From positions 151,977,753 to 152,041,752 of the forward strand of contig NC_133123.1 of NCBI RefSeq assembly GCF_033568475.1: a stretch of DNA of 64,000 nt. The letters run 5' to 3'. This document shows positions 20,922-32,916 of this stretch, piece by piece (position 1 is the first letter of the stretch; each line of letters begins with the position of its first letter). The notes beneath the pieces are model-generated. The model was given only the letters and a program-made list of their open reading frames with translations, made no database searches and was not told the DNA's origin. Source of the stretch: Henckelia pumila (Eukaryota > Streptophyta > Magnoliopsida > Lamiales > Gesneriaceae). The translations under genes were made by a program, and so were the position numbers.

Positions 20922-21972
20922 TGATAGGTTCGATTGAAAGTCTAGAGGTGGGGGGGGGGTGAATATACTTTCAAGCAATTTTTAGCTAAGTACAATGGAA
21001 CTCGATCGATTTAAGAATGAGTTCAAGGTTTATCTTAGTGTCAAATGTAGTTTGGCAAATAGAATGTGTGCGGAAAGATGTCAAGCTACAGATTTAAAAC
21101 ACTTGGTGTAAATAAGTTTAGGAGTATGAAGTATGAGGATGAATGGTAAACAGAAATGACAGAAGAAATTGTTTATGGATGTTCGGAGATTTCAAATACT
21201 CCTACGTCACCCCTACTTCCACTTCGGAAGGATTCACTAGAAGACTTTGACTTATACAAGCAATTTGCACAAACCCAATCCGATTTAGGACTTAATACTG
21301 CCTAAATAAGAACTCCTAGTATATCACCTTGGTTTCAGTACTAGACTGATTTTACAGTAGAGTAAATACAACTCGAAATCTTTTAGTACAAAGATCGACC
21401 CTTCAATGGTCAGAATGATGCTTATCAATGTGTGAGCTTTCGAGTTTCTTGATAAAGTCTTGAGCGTAAGATGTTTTTGAAATTCTTGCAGTGGCAGTGT
21501 GTCAACCCTTGAACTTTGATCAAGATCCCTATTTTTAAGCTTTGGTTTGCAACGGTCATAATTTCAAAATGTTCTTCAGATAGGATTCAAATTATTCCCG
21601 TTGGATTTGTCATTATCATCAACGATCTCTGATGCTGACATTCTCTTAGTATCGCGGCACTACATTCTGCAGATGTGTCAGAGTACGGACTATCTTTATC
21701 TGTAAATACATTTGCGCAATCAGTTGAGCAATGGTACACTGAACATGACTGCTGATTGATTCAGTTTAGTAGGGTAAACTGCTTTATTCTCTGAGATGAT
21801 CATTTGAGTAAAGATGTACTGATGAATTCAGTTTAGCAAGGTAAACTGAGTTTTAGTCGAGGTAGACTGAATCTTTCTTTTCATTTCAGTTTAGTGCTGA
21901 CATCATCATTTCTTGAATATCAGTTTATAGTTTGGCTTTCTTTTATAAATACCAAAACTAAATTTCCCAACA
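20922..21972 (-). mobile_element. 5' LTR of inner Copia element
   Basis: 1051 bp, starting TGTTGGGAAATTT at 21972 and ending CGAACCTATCA at 20922. It is near-identical to the 3' LTR at 10392-11440. The TATA-like 'gcttaaaaatag' carries a substitution relative to the partner's 'gcttataaatag'. Confidence 0.93.
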
Positions 21973-21977
21973 TACAT
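21973..21977 (-). repeat. Target-site duplication TACAT, right (inner Copia)
   Basis: Identical to 10387-10391. Removing the insertion restores the env-position reading frame of the outer element. Confidence 0.95.
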
Positions 21978-24432
21978 TTTCTTTGCCCACCAGTGTTTTG
22001 ATGAAATGTGCAGACCTACCGGATGGTAATATAGATCACTGGGTAGCTCAGTTCACGTTGGATGGAGCACCTATCAAAGTAAATGGTCTCAAACAAAGCT
22101 TGAAGCCAGCATATCGACTGTTAGCCAACATCGCCGCAAAGACACTCTTAGAAAAGGCTGGATCTTATGACAATATCACTCTCGAAAAGCTTCAGTGCAT
22201 GGCCTCTATTGCTTCCCATTTGAACTTCAACTGGTCATCCATTCTTTACTCTACTTTCTGCGAGATGATTCGAGGCAAAGGACAATCAGAAGGTTTTGCA
22301 CTACAGATATGTCATCTTCTTGCAACATTGGGTGTGGACTCCGCAAATTTTGAAGCCCTACATGTCTCTAAATGGCTCAATGCAGTCACTATCCCCTTAT
22401 TCTTGCTAAAGAATCAAGTAACCTCTGATCAATTAAGGACTATCAAACGGGAGATCGGGGCAGAACAACAAACTGCTATAAGTACTGCAGCTCCTCAACT
22501 TAAACGACCTCGAACTACCAGACGCACTATGTTTGTGGATTCTGACCTTGATGATGACATCAGTGACAATGCTCCTCTGGTTTAGGTTTTTGCTAGTTTT
22601 TCTCCCTCTCCTAAGAAGAAAACAACTTTCAAGCCATCTCAACTGAAACCAAAGAGGATCAAACTGTTATCAACCATTCACACTCCAACTTCTCAGCTGA
22701 CAGCAGCAACGGTTGAAGTCTCTGCATCAATGACACTTCCTACTCAAACAGTTCCTATTCCTTAGCTGACATCCCAGCCAGTTGCAAGTACCATAGTCAC
22801 TGCGGTACCTCTTTCAGTGGCGATGCCCATCTCATCGGTCGATGAAGCCTCAATTATCAGACAACAAATTCTAAGGACTCAGAATCTGGTTTTAAGCACC
22901 AAATTTCCTCCACTAAAAGGAATCACCTTCAACGAAAAAACGTCCTCAGCACCCAACACAACCGATCCTCAAGAAAAAGGGAAGGGAATCTTCATCCCAC
23001 CTCCAAAAGCCCAATCAGTAGGCAAAATGGAGGTCCTCATCATCATTTTCAACATTATCAGGGCTGTCCGATTCAGAATTCAGGAATTTGATGAATGGAT
23101 GAATTATCGCATCAACGTCTCATATTCTCAAATTCTATAGGAGAATAAGCTGGAATACCTCTCCAAGTTAGAGGACAAAATGTTCATTCTTACAGCTACC
23201 TCCAATCTTGAGACTGCACTCAACAGATACAAATTGGTTGACGTTCAGCTCCGTGATAGTCTCGCCATATACATTCTTTCTAAAAGAGAAGAGAACTATC
23301 AACCAATGAGCAAGACTACCAAGGATGACAGTGAAGTTATCTTACGTCTTAAGCAGTCAGTCAATGTCACTGATACCTTTCTACGAGAATATCGGCTCAA
23401 ACACTCCATTCATTTACCAACCGAGGAATACGAGTGCGCATATCGAGCAGAAGTTCAGGCGATGTTTCCAATTATGGACTCTCACGACAATTCTGAACCA
23501 TCTGAATTCATATTCTCAGCGGATGAACAGGAATTCATTGCGGCACAAGAAGAATGTCCTTCGACATACTTCTCATTTGCTTCCTCTTCTGCCGAACAGA
23601 CGACATCAAGTACCGATCATGTTTCAGAACCTCAACTGATTGAACCAATTACATCAGTTGCTGACGACTCTCTTCCAGAGATTCCACTCACCTCAGTCTC
23701 AGACGTTATGAAAGCCATATTTGATGAAGTTCAGCCTACCTCTCAACTCATGAGATTCACTCAGCAGATTCCTCTCCGAACCCGACTGTTACAACATCAC
23801 AGCCAACTAGTCCGATCAGTCCAATTAACCAAGAGATTACGATTGATGTACCATCATCCTTGAACACCAAAACGGTCACACCTCCAGGCACAAAGCATGT
23901 CATCTCATCGCTTGTCATGACTACTGCCGATGATCAAGCCATTACGCTCAAAGCAACAGGAGATACATTTGACGAACATGCTCCAGCTTCAGTTGCTGAA
24001 CCAGAATCTACAACTTATGCTTTGGAACGCCTCATAGACGACCTTCGTTACACAACGCAGAGCCTTAGCAATCACATCCAAGGACAAGATGCTGGCATTG
24101 CAAGATCCAGGTCCGCGATTATGTCTCGTCTAAACAACCTATCTTCTGAGCTCGGCCACTGTGTCACTGAACTGCGAAAATACAAATACCACAATCTTCA
24201 AGCCATGGATACCATTTCCGAACATGTTTCACAAACTGTTCGTCGCACAAATGAGCACACCTCCGCCCAAATCTCGGTTCTTCAGGCTGATTTGACCGCT
24301 CACATTGACTCCCGTATTGACTCATTCCAAACCACCGCCGGTGCTCAACTTGGAGAAATTATCTCTCATCTTAACCGTGGTGATGTCAAAAAGGGGGAAG
24401 CATCCAGAAAATCAGTTGACACCAAACGCTAA
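21978..24432 (+). pseudogene. Env-position ORF of outer Copia element, main part
   Basis: Continues the frame broken at 10391. Open pieces are 21983-22585, 22817-23140 and 23180-23863 in one frame, then 23860-24432 in another. The frame carries TAG stops at 22583, 22763 and 23138 and a frameshift near 23860. Conserved parts are LKQSLKPAYRLLANIAAKT, FNWSSILYSTF, the basic-acidic RTTRRTMFVDSD segment, a Ser/Thr/Pro-rich middle and a C-terminal coiled coil (LSNHIQGQDAGIARSRSAIM). The domain order equals that of the inner 994-aa ORF but sequence identity is low outside the N-terminal region. All three stops are one C-to-T change from CAG. Confidence 0.8.
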
Positions 24433-24608
24433 AGGAAATAAGGTATATTAACTTTGTTTCAGCATCGTAGGTGTAATAAGATTTTATTGCGATTTATCAA
24501 TGATTGCTTGTAAACATATTATGTATCAATCCAATTCATCTTCGCAATGAATTCATTTTGTAAAATCTGTTTCTTAATGATTTTTGGGGCCTAGGTTTTG
24601 TCATCACC

Positions 24609-24622
24609 AAAAAAGGGGAAAT
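24609..24622 (+). promoter_or_regulatory. Polypurine tract of outer Copia element
   Basis: AAAAAAGGGGAAAT directly before the 3' LTR start at 24623. Confidence 0.85.
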
Positions 24623-25834
24623 TGTTGAATCCTGACTTTTGGTGATAACAAAACAATACATCGTTGTTTTAGAACGGTCGCCATTTAATTGTATGCACAA
24701 CTCATCTACCGACGTCAAGATATCAGCTGACCAAAAGATTTCAACTGGAATTAGCAGTCTCAGCTGATCAAAGCATATCAACCGCTACTTGTCAAGCGAG
24801 CCAGACATATCTACCGACTAAGATATCTACTGAACTTCAAAGATGGTCAGTTACACGCTACATTTAGAAGTTACAGATTCCCAGGTCTCGAAAAGTTGAC
24901 AAGAAAACTTTCAATGCAAAGGACGAAGCATTTAAGGAGCCGTCTGATAAAGTGAGAAAGCCATCAATAGCATTTAATGTGAGAGACACATTGAATAGAC
25001 TATTAAAGGCGCTCCCAGTACGAGATATTCAGAAGATACTATTATATCTGACAGCAGACGCCTCCCTACCATTGAAAGAAGAGAAAGACTTTGGAGAAGT
25101 CAATATAAATATCAGAATCTCTCTACAAGAAAATAGTCCAAGAATTACAAAGAATTCGCACACTTGAGCTCTTGAATCTACTTTGAATACTCGACCGCTC
25201 ATTCAACCCTTGGCCAAAAAACATATCTGATCTACAAGGAGATCTCTTTAAGGGTCACTCAAATCATGTTGTTTGAAGAACACTATCTGCTACAAAGGAT
25301 TTGAGAGTCTAAGTCGTCAAGAAACTTAGACGTCCATCGTCATCAACTGAAAAAGAGTTTGATAAGAACTTTAAATCTTATCACTGTGAATCTAGGAGTT
25401 CCATCTTAGGCATTGGATAAGTCCTAACTTGTCGGGTGTATTGCAGACGTTGTAATAACCAAAGTCTTCTAGTGAATCCTTCCGAGGTGGAAGAATGCAG
25501 ACGTTGTAATAACCAAAGTCTTCTAGTGAATCCTTCCGAGGTGGAAGAATGGGTGACGTAGGAGATTGAGCTTCGAACATCCAGAAACATATCTGTGCTT
25601 ATTTACGCTACTGCATTACTATATTCCATTATTATCAACTAGCATATTGAGAGTTGTTTTCGCACTATTTTAAGTAGCTCATATACGTCTAGCAGGCAAA
25701 CAGAAAATCGGTTGAGTAAACTAACATTTGCTCAATCACATTGCATAAGAATTTAAGATTATCATAAGTGTGTATTCACCCCCCCTCCCCCCTCCCCCCC
25801 CCCCCCCCTCTACACACGCTATCGATCCCCAACA
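24623..25834 (+). mobile_element. 3' LTR of outer Copia element
   Basis: 1212 bp from TGTTGAATCC to CCCCAACA. Same family as 8551-9688 but 74 bp longer: a 54-bp tandem duplication (25443-25496 and 25497-25550) and an expanded C-tract near 25778-25808. Confidence 0.9.
25443..25550 (+). repeat. 54-bp tandem duplication in the 3' LTR
   Basis: Two copies of a unit starting GCAGACGTTGTAATAACC and ending GGTGGAAGAAT. The 5' LTR has one copy, so the duplication arose after insertion. It makes two small repetitive ORFs on the minus strand that are not genes. Confidence 0.9.
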
Positions 25835-25839
25835 TACAT

Positions 25840-26155
25840 GGCTACGTACCCTCCATTGCCACATAAATAATGTTTTTTTAATTATATATTTATATGTGTG
25901 ACTATTCAATTAACTAATTTATCTATCTATCTATTTTTTTTATATATCTAATCTAATATATCTAATCCAATATATAATATATCTTAAAAAGTGCGAGTTT
26001 GATTGTGTAATATACATTTTGTCCTTGTGTCAATATTAAAGATAGTGAGAGTTTAGTTGTGTCATTCTTATTTGTCCTTGTGTCAACATTAAATAAGGTG
26101 AGTGAAATTGTTTTTTATCTTAATTGTCTTCCTCTTGATTTTCTTACGTTTAAAT

Positions 26156-26204
<49 letters not shown>

Positions 26205-26463
26205 TCATGTCAAAAAATATTTAAAAATATCACAATTGTGCAAATATAATTTTGAACAAAAAAGTAGCCGGTAGAATGTTTGTTTTTGTTTCATCCGACA
26301 TCGAACCGAAAGATGACACGTGTCCTCGTATATTTTCAAATATAGTTGAACATTTGAATCAGTGTATAGCATGGAGGCTAACGTCTATATCTCCAATAAA
26401 TTTCTTGTCTTTTAGCCTACTAGGCTACTAGCTTGCTGCGTAGCTTTGATCTGGTCTGATTGT
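25840..26463. repeat. AT-rich Helitron-like DNA with a (TA)n microsatellite
   Basis: Begins as the other half of the sequence interrupted at 8550. A (TA)n tract spans about 26161-26202. The only coherent ORF (26059-26274) runs through that tract and is rejected. Confidence 0.5.
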
Positions 26464-28330
26464 TCGATCTAGTATATGTATATATATATAATATGATAAT
26501 AAATATATAAATATGTAGGTTTAATTGTGAATTTACATTGTTATCATTGTGTGTTTAATTGATCTAATTAATGAGTTTTCTTTATTAATTTCTAATGAAT
26601 TTAATTATATGGTTTATGTTTAAACATTACTTACAAATTACATAAAACATGATGAAAAAATTATTGAGAGCTATTTTTTTCCATTTGAATTCTTATTTCT
26701 TATATCTTTAGTTGTGATTGGATAAAAATTATGATTTCAAATATTAATTTTTATTTTTATATATAAATATGCAAGTTCTATTATGAATTTACAAACATCC
26801 TCTTGTTTGTTTAATGATTTTAATAAATGTGGTTTTTTTTGATTTCTAATTAATTTAATTTATATGGTTTATGTTTATACATTACTTGTATAAAACATGG
26901 TGAAAACATTATTGTGAACTATTTTTTTTCTTTATTGCTTTCTAATGAATTTAAGTTATATAGTTTATGTTTAAACATTACTTACATAAAACATGATGAA
27001 AAAATTATTGTAAGCTTTTTATTTTCCCATATATATGAATTATTATTTATTATCTCTTTGGTAGTGATTGTTTGCTAAAACTTATGTTTTCAAATATTAA
27101 TTTTTATTTTTATTATATATAAATATGCAAGTTTTATTGTAAATTTACAAATATTACATGGTTGCCCTTGTATGTTTAATAACTTTGATTAATGAGCTTT
27201 CTTTATTACTTTCTAATGAATTTAAGTTATATAGTTTATGTTTAAACATTACTTGCATAAAAATGGCGAAAAAATTATTCTAAGCTATTTATTTTCTTAT
27301 TTGAATTATTATTTCTTATCTCTTTAGTATTAGTTGTTTGCTAAATTAAAATTATGTTTTCAAATATTACATTTTATTTTTATTATATATAAATATGCAA
27401 GTTCTATTGTGAATTTAATTATAAATATCCCCTCGTTTGTTTAATGACTTTAATTAATGAGGTTTTTTTTATTTTTAATTAATTTAATTTATATGGTATA
27501 TGTTTATACATTACTCTTATAAAACATGGTGAAAAATTATTGTGAGCTATCTGTTTTTTTTTTTCATTTGTATTCTTATTTTCTTTATATCTTTAGTTGT
27601 GATTGTTAGCTAAAATTTATGTTTTCAAATAAATTTTTTTTGCAACCAATGTTTTTTAGTTGAAAGTTACAAATTAATTTAATTGTTTTTTTTATTTTCC
27701 CAATAATGATTTTGTGCATTGTTTGTTTGTTTGTTTTTTTTTCATAACACTTTATCCTTAAGAAGTCTATTGATTATTTTTAAAATAAGGCTAGAATTAA
27801 TTTTTTTTTTCATTTTCTCATTAATTTTGGCATTGTTTGTTTGGTTGTTCTTCACACTTTGTCTTTATTTTCATTGATTGTTTTAAAAATAAATCTAGAA
27901 CTTATGTGCTTAAATAAATTTTGTTGCAACCAATTAATATTTTGTGGCGTCGACTACAACTATAATGTGTTTTAAAAAAAAACTCTGCAACAATTGGTTG
28001 GATTACATTTATATCATTTACTTGTTTATACATTACTTACATAAAACATGGAGAAAACATTATTGTGAGCTATTTTTTTTCCATTTGAATTTTTATTTCT
28101 TATCTCTTTAGTTGTGATTAATTTGTAACTAAAACTTATGCTTTTAAATATTAATTTTTATACGTAAATATGCTAATTTCATTGTAAATTTACAAACATG
28201 TATTTTTTTTGTTAATGACTTTAATTAATGATGTTTCTTTGTGACTTAATAATTAATTTAATTTATATGATTTATGTGTATAAATTACTTGCATAAAACA
28301 TAATGAAAAAATTTATTGTGAGCTATATTT
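26464..28330 (+). repeat. Helitron-like repeat block A with recurring 5'-end phrase
   Basis: The phrase 'tataaatatgcaagtt.tattgtgaatttac' recurs near 26500, 26760, 27116, 27388 and, altered, 28165, at spacings of about 260-360 bp outside the last gap. Each copy is followed by similar text ('tttctaatgaatttaa..', 'cataaaacatg.tgaaaa', 'gtgagctattttttt'). The part 27640-27990 is closely matched by 38750-39100. No gene. Confidence 0.6.
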
Positions 28331-29220
28331 TCTTTTTTTATTTCTTTTTCCATTTGAATTACTTGAATTGTATAATTAGTTTTTGTTTTGAAAATTTGTT
28401 TCATTTGATATTAACTCACAAGACACTATTATTAAATCTTAAGGCGGAAAAAAATTCAAAATATGATCATACAAGAGTCAATCACTAACTTATACATAAA
28501 AAAATAATTATCAACATAATATATTGAAAAATTTCTAATAATTAATTAAACACATATATTAAAAAATTTCTAATTAACTACGCTAAAGTCATTTATAATT
28601 ATCATATTTTGTCTTTTGAACTAGCACCAGTTATTCTTAAGATTTTTATCACAATTCTAAGTCAGCATGTTAATCTTGAATCTTAATTATGATGTATATT
28701 TTAGTTTGTAAATAGTTCTTAAATTATTATTCAATAAATTTATTTTGACGCATAATATTGATATTTAGAATATTAATTTTAGATGTATATTGTATGCATG
28801 CAATACGTATAATCATTAATATAAAAGTTCAAAAAAAAAACCATAAAACATGAACTAGACAAGATATATAAAAAAACACAATTAAACAAAAAGTACCACA
28901 AATAAAAACTAAATAATTGTCTATTACCTATAGCTTACTAATATTGAATTCTAAATATTGAAGATCGGGGAAAGTGGGAGGCTTTATTTAGTTAAAAAAA
29001 ATCTCAAAAACTAACATTTGATTGAGCAACAATGACTCACTGCAAAGTTAAAGTTAGTGGAGTAAAAGATGCAACACAACGTGAACTAATGAAACTATTA
29101 AATGAGTTAAGTTGTATAAAACTCAAATATACAAGTATCTCATTTAGTGTAAAGAGTTCACTCACCTTACGTAGTTATGTTGCATCATTGCACAATGTCA
29201 AAGTTCTCATACTGTACTTG
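28331..29220. other. AT-rich DNA without recognised features
   Basis: No ORF with protein-like content except 29032-29223 (63 codons from an ATG, product MTHCKVKVSGVKDATQREL...), which resembles nothing known to me. No TIRs or RNA genes seen. Confidence 0.35.
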
Positions 29221-29221
29221 T

Positions 29222-29960
29222 GACGTCCGAAACAGACAAGAGGGTGGAGAGTAATCGCCGGTGTCAAGAAGTTAAAAGAAGCGACTCTTGACAGGCTTCT
29301 AGGTGAAGAATAACCTGAATGAATCGACTTTAAATCGAAATGAGAGACGTCTGAGACTATGTAGGTATGTGGCTGAATGTGGTGTCCTCAAATGCTGATC
29401 TTGGACAAACATTGTCATAGGTAACCGCACACGCTGCTTTATTGATCCAGTGAGTGTCACACGGTTACAAAAAACAAGAGCTGAGCGATCCAACTAAACT
29501 GACTATATCAAGGGATATCAGACTCAACATGTTTATCACATGTTCATACATAACATGACGGGATACAAAAACATCATATGTTATATAATAATGCAATGCA
29601 TAAACATGCATATTCAGTTGGATACCTATATATGTCAATAGTTATGTACCTCTAAAAAATTGGTTTAGGAGCACATAATCTAAGTACCAGCCTAAAGATA
29701 AGTGGATGTCATATCACTATATTTTTTTTTAAATCTAGAAGTATTTGCTAATCCAGAAGATACTACAAATAATTAACTATTAAGGATTCAAGACAATAAT
29801 TCCATCTATCGTTAGTCTGTAGAAGTCAGTGCCTCAACTGAGCACAATTTCGCTACAAACTCGGTAGCACAATGCTCTTTGCTAGCCCTCGATAATATGG
29901 TTAGAAACACATAAATATAAACTGAATGACTCAGAAAACTCTGTTATACATAGGGAGAAT
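29222..29960 (+). repeat. Repeat X, copy 1
   Basis: Starts TGTGACGTCCG and matches 35601-35770 plus 35981-36500 throughout ('atcgccggtg.caag', 'aggcttctagg', 'acaagagc.gagcga', 'gtagcaca.tgctc'). Its TGTGACG start is LTR-like. It lacks the 5S-bearing piece present in copy 2. Short ORFs here are not genes. Confidence 0.6.
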
Positions 29961-30100
29961 CTCATGTCTATTTTAACTTATGTGTTTAAATCAAAGTTTT
30001 TTGCAACTAACATTTTTTATGATTTTTATTTATAATTTACTTAAATAAAACAAAATAAAAAATAATTTTGATATATTTTTTAAAGTTTCTAATTTTATAT
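29961..30100. repeat. Helitron-like 3' internal sequence, copy 1
   Basis: Text such as 'tgcaacta/ccaacattttt' and 'tttttatttataa' is shared with 36510-36640. It is split by the solo LTR at 30101. Confidence 0.4.
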
Positions 30101-31967
30101 TGTTAGGATCGAAATACGTGTGTAGAGGGGGGGGGGTGAATACACACTTAAAAATATTTTAGAGCTACAATAGCTCGTTCTTGAAATGTTAAAAAATAAA
30201 CCGAGCATCGATGAATTATATCGAGTTTGGTTTTCAAACCAAGCGGAATACACTCGAAATAATCCTTCATAGAAACCGAATAAACATTTTATAAATCATT
30301 TGAAAGAATGCAAGTTGAAATAATAAAAACAGTTTGGTTGAAGCATTTTATCAAACACTTTGTGTGTAATATTTTGGTCTATGAAGAACACTTAAAATGC
30401 TTCAACGATGCTTTCTAAAAATAGTGGCAATAATAATGTAAATGCGATAAACAAATAGAAACGAATTTGTTTATGGATGTTCGGAGCTCAATCTCCTACG
30501 TCACCCCTTCTTCCTCCTCGAAAGGATCCACTAGAAGACTTTGATTTATACAAACTCATTTGTACAAACCCAATTCAATTTAGGACTTATCCAATGTCTA
30601 AACAAGAACTCCTAGCCACTCTCGATCGTAGGCCTCAACCTCACAATCCGCATATTGTTTAACGTCTCTTATGCCAAGACTACAAACACAATGTTTAATG
30701 TCTTTGTGCTAAGACTTTCACTCAACTAATCTTTCAAAGCATGCCTCTCGTATGTGTGTGAGTGAGCTCTATTCAACTCATATACAAAGATATTGAACAT
30801 GGAAGAGTGTTCTATAAAGTGGGTTTGGTGTATAGGATTTAACGTTGAAAGCTCATCTTTTCATCTTCTTCCTCACACCTTGGGCTTGCTCTCATTCTAG
30901 CTTATTTTTCTTCTATAATCTGCCCATGCTTTTAATCCCCATCAAAAGCTTGTGTTTGATCTTCAAAGTGTTGTATTTATAAGCTCCAAGAATTATTTGA
31001 ACGTTAGATTCAATAATATGACCGTTTGAGATGTTTCTAGACACTTTCTGAAGTTGCAACGGTCATATTTGAGTTGCAGTCCATTTTCTGAAGTTGAGCT
31101 GATTTTACTGTTCATCGGACTGGTTTGACCGATTCGATCTAGTCAAACTCATCTGGTATGGTCAAGATTTGATCTGGTCTGGTCCAACTTTGATCTGGTC
31201 GAGCTTTGATATGCTCTGGTTCATAGTTGATCTAGTCTCTTAGTTGATCTGCATCATTCCAATTGATCTGCTTCGTTCATGATTCAATCTGATCTTTTCA
31301 CTTGCTTATAGCTCTTGATTTACTGATTTATGGGCAAGGTGATGAACATAAAAGTTGTAGCCATTTGTCTTGGCTTTCCACGGAATCACGAATCGCTTGA
31401 TTTCGAGTTTGTATGTGAAAGATATACTCGAAATACTAAGCTATGTCAGAAATTGTGTTCTGCATAATTTATGTGCAGATCTCGAAACTTCATCATGCTT
31501 TATCTGCTTCTTACACTCCGATTCAGATTGAGATTCTTGAAGATTATTTGTAGATCATTGTTTTAGCTTCGTAACGCATACAGAATCATCCCGTTTAGAT
31601 AAGCGAGCTGTAAGTTATGGCTAAAATACCAGAGCTGGTCTGTTTGATCTGGTTGCTGTAGCTTTGATCCGATTCGCATCCAGCTCGATGTTGCGACCAC
31701 TTTTTCACCTTGATAACTTCCGAATTAACTCATCTTTCCTGAGATATGACTTGTAGATATTTGAGTAAGCTTTCCAACCGTTTTGGCCTCAATTCATTTG
31801 GGTCACCGAGCTATGAGATATGATTGATTCACTGAACTGCGCCAGCTTGATGAACTTTGATTTCCAGCTCAAACCTTCCATCTTTGATCTACTAACTATA
31901 ACATTTATGTTAGAAACACAATAACAAGTTTTGTTAACATCAAAATCAAGATTGCTTGTGTTTTACA
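30101..31967 (-). mobile_element. SIRE-type Copia solo LTR
   Basis: The minus strand ends with the same C-tract pattern as the outer element's LTR ('tctacacacg...cgatcc' then TAACA), here at 30101. It begins TGTAAAACACAAGC at 31967, giving about 1.87 kb. No PBS, PPT or coding sequence flanks it. Short TGATCTGGTC-type motifs recur at 31130-31290. I could not find a clean target duplication, so the right boundary is less sure. Confidence 0.7.
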
Positions 31968-32480
31968 ACCCAAAATATAATTTGTAATAAGTTTTTTTTC
32001 CAACCAACGCTTTCTTGTGGATTATATTAATAAATTATTTTAATAAAGCATGATGATATATCATTGCGATAAGAATATAACAAAAGAAAATGATACGATA
32101 AAATCAGATATGAGAAGAAAAAAAATTGTGTATTCCAATGTTTTAAATTTTTTTTCCAAATTATTCACATATGAGTAATTAACATGAATTTTGAAATTTA
32201 ATTCTATTTTCATTATCTTCCGTTAAGTTAATTAATTTTCGAGTAGGTGTTTTGTGAGACGGTCGCACAGATCTTTATCCTTAAGACGAGTCAAACTTGT
32301 TCATATTTACAAATAAAAATAATATTTTTGTTATAAAAATCAATAATTTTTCATGTGTGACCTAAATAAGAAATATATCTCATAAAGTTGACTAGTGAGA
32401 TTGTCTTACATGAGTTGTTCTTTTAATTTTCTTTCAAATTCAAATTACTCCAACATATGTTCTTCATGTCCGAGATCCAC
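31968..32480 (+). mobile_element. Helitron 3' subterminal region lacking the terminal hairpin
   Basis: 32250-32470 matches 37763-37930 and 50225-50400. Shared order: 'gagac', 'aataatactttt', 'aataatttttca', 'gagattgtctta', 'caacatatgtt'. Here the sequence then diverges where the others have a hairpin and CTAG. Confidence 0.55.
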
Positions 32481-32911
32481 TACTAATCATTTGATAAACA
32501 TGTAATTAAATTAATTAAATTATTAACATATAAATAACTGAAAATTAAAGAAAACTTGAGAATTAATTATATAACTCAATCGATTACAATAAAAAATAGA
32601 AATCCTTAGATTAAAACCAACGGTTCCCTCTGCTCCTAGGTCATGGTAATTGACTGAATATTGATTCACCTTCTGCCTGAACAACTTACAAGTTGCACCA
32701 TCCAATGTGTTCTCCATGATAGAATCAAGGACGTGAGTGAAATTTCCAAGTACGCAATAAATGAGTACACATGTTTTATATGCAAAGACTCCTTTGGTTA
32801 ATCGGGATTGAAAAATTGGAACTCATGCTTAGACGATAAGAACCCCAGTATGAGCTCGATGTTCCAAAAATCCATTAAATGCAACAAATACTGATCGTGC
32901 TTTTGGACATA
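32481..32911 (-). other. Unassigned sequence with a gene-like minus-strand ORF
   Basis: The ORF 32717-32523 (64 codons, ATG start) reads MENTLDGATCKLFRQKVNQY followed by a similarly protein-like stretch, then degrades into AT-rich text. Base composition is more balanced than in the neighbours. It may be a captured exon or the stub of a host gene. I recognise no family. Confidence 0.3.
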
Positions 32912-32916
32912 CACTG

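Larger units (their letters stand above)
10392..21972 (-). mobile_element. Inner Copia element, SIRE/Maximus-like, 11.6 kb, with extra sense and antisense ORFs
   Basis: A complete-length element: 5' LTR 20922-21972, PBS, gag, protease-integrase-RT-RNase H, env-position ORF, PPT and 3' LTR 10392-11440. Integrase precedes RT, the Copia order. A long ORF after pol and LTRs of about 1.05 kb point to the SIRE/Maximus lineage. The two LTRs are close to identical with scattered differences, so insertion was fairly recent. Gag lacks its zinc knuckle and pol has at least two stops and one frameshift, so this copy is probably not autonomous. Two plus-strand ORFs between pol and the env-position ORF are unusual. 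Confidence 0.93.
8551..25834 (+). mobile_element. Outer SIRE-type Copia element, pol-deleted, split by the inner element
   Basis: LTRs at 8551-9688 and 24623-25834, a PBS, a gag N-terminus, an env-position ORF and a PPT run in plus orientation with perfect TACAT duplications. Protease, integrase, RT and RNase H are absent: the gag fragment passes directly into the env-position ORF. Without the 11.6 kb inner insertion the element would be about 5.7 kb. It is a deletion derivative that would have needed proteins in trans. Lineage is inferred from similarity to the inner element. Confidence 0.88.

Noticed and set aside
25381-25590. Two minus ORFs with an internally repeated protein
   Set aside because: The repeat is the 54-bp LTR duplication, which is divisible by 3 and so keeps frames open. 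The other LTR shows no such ORF.
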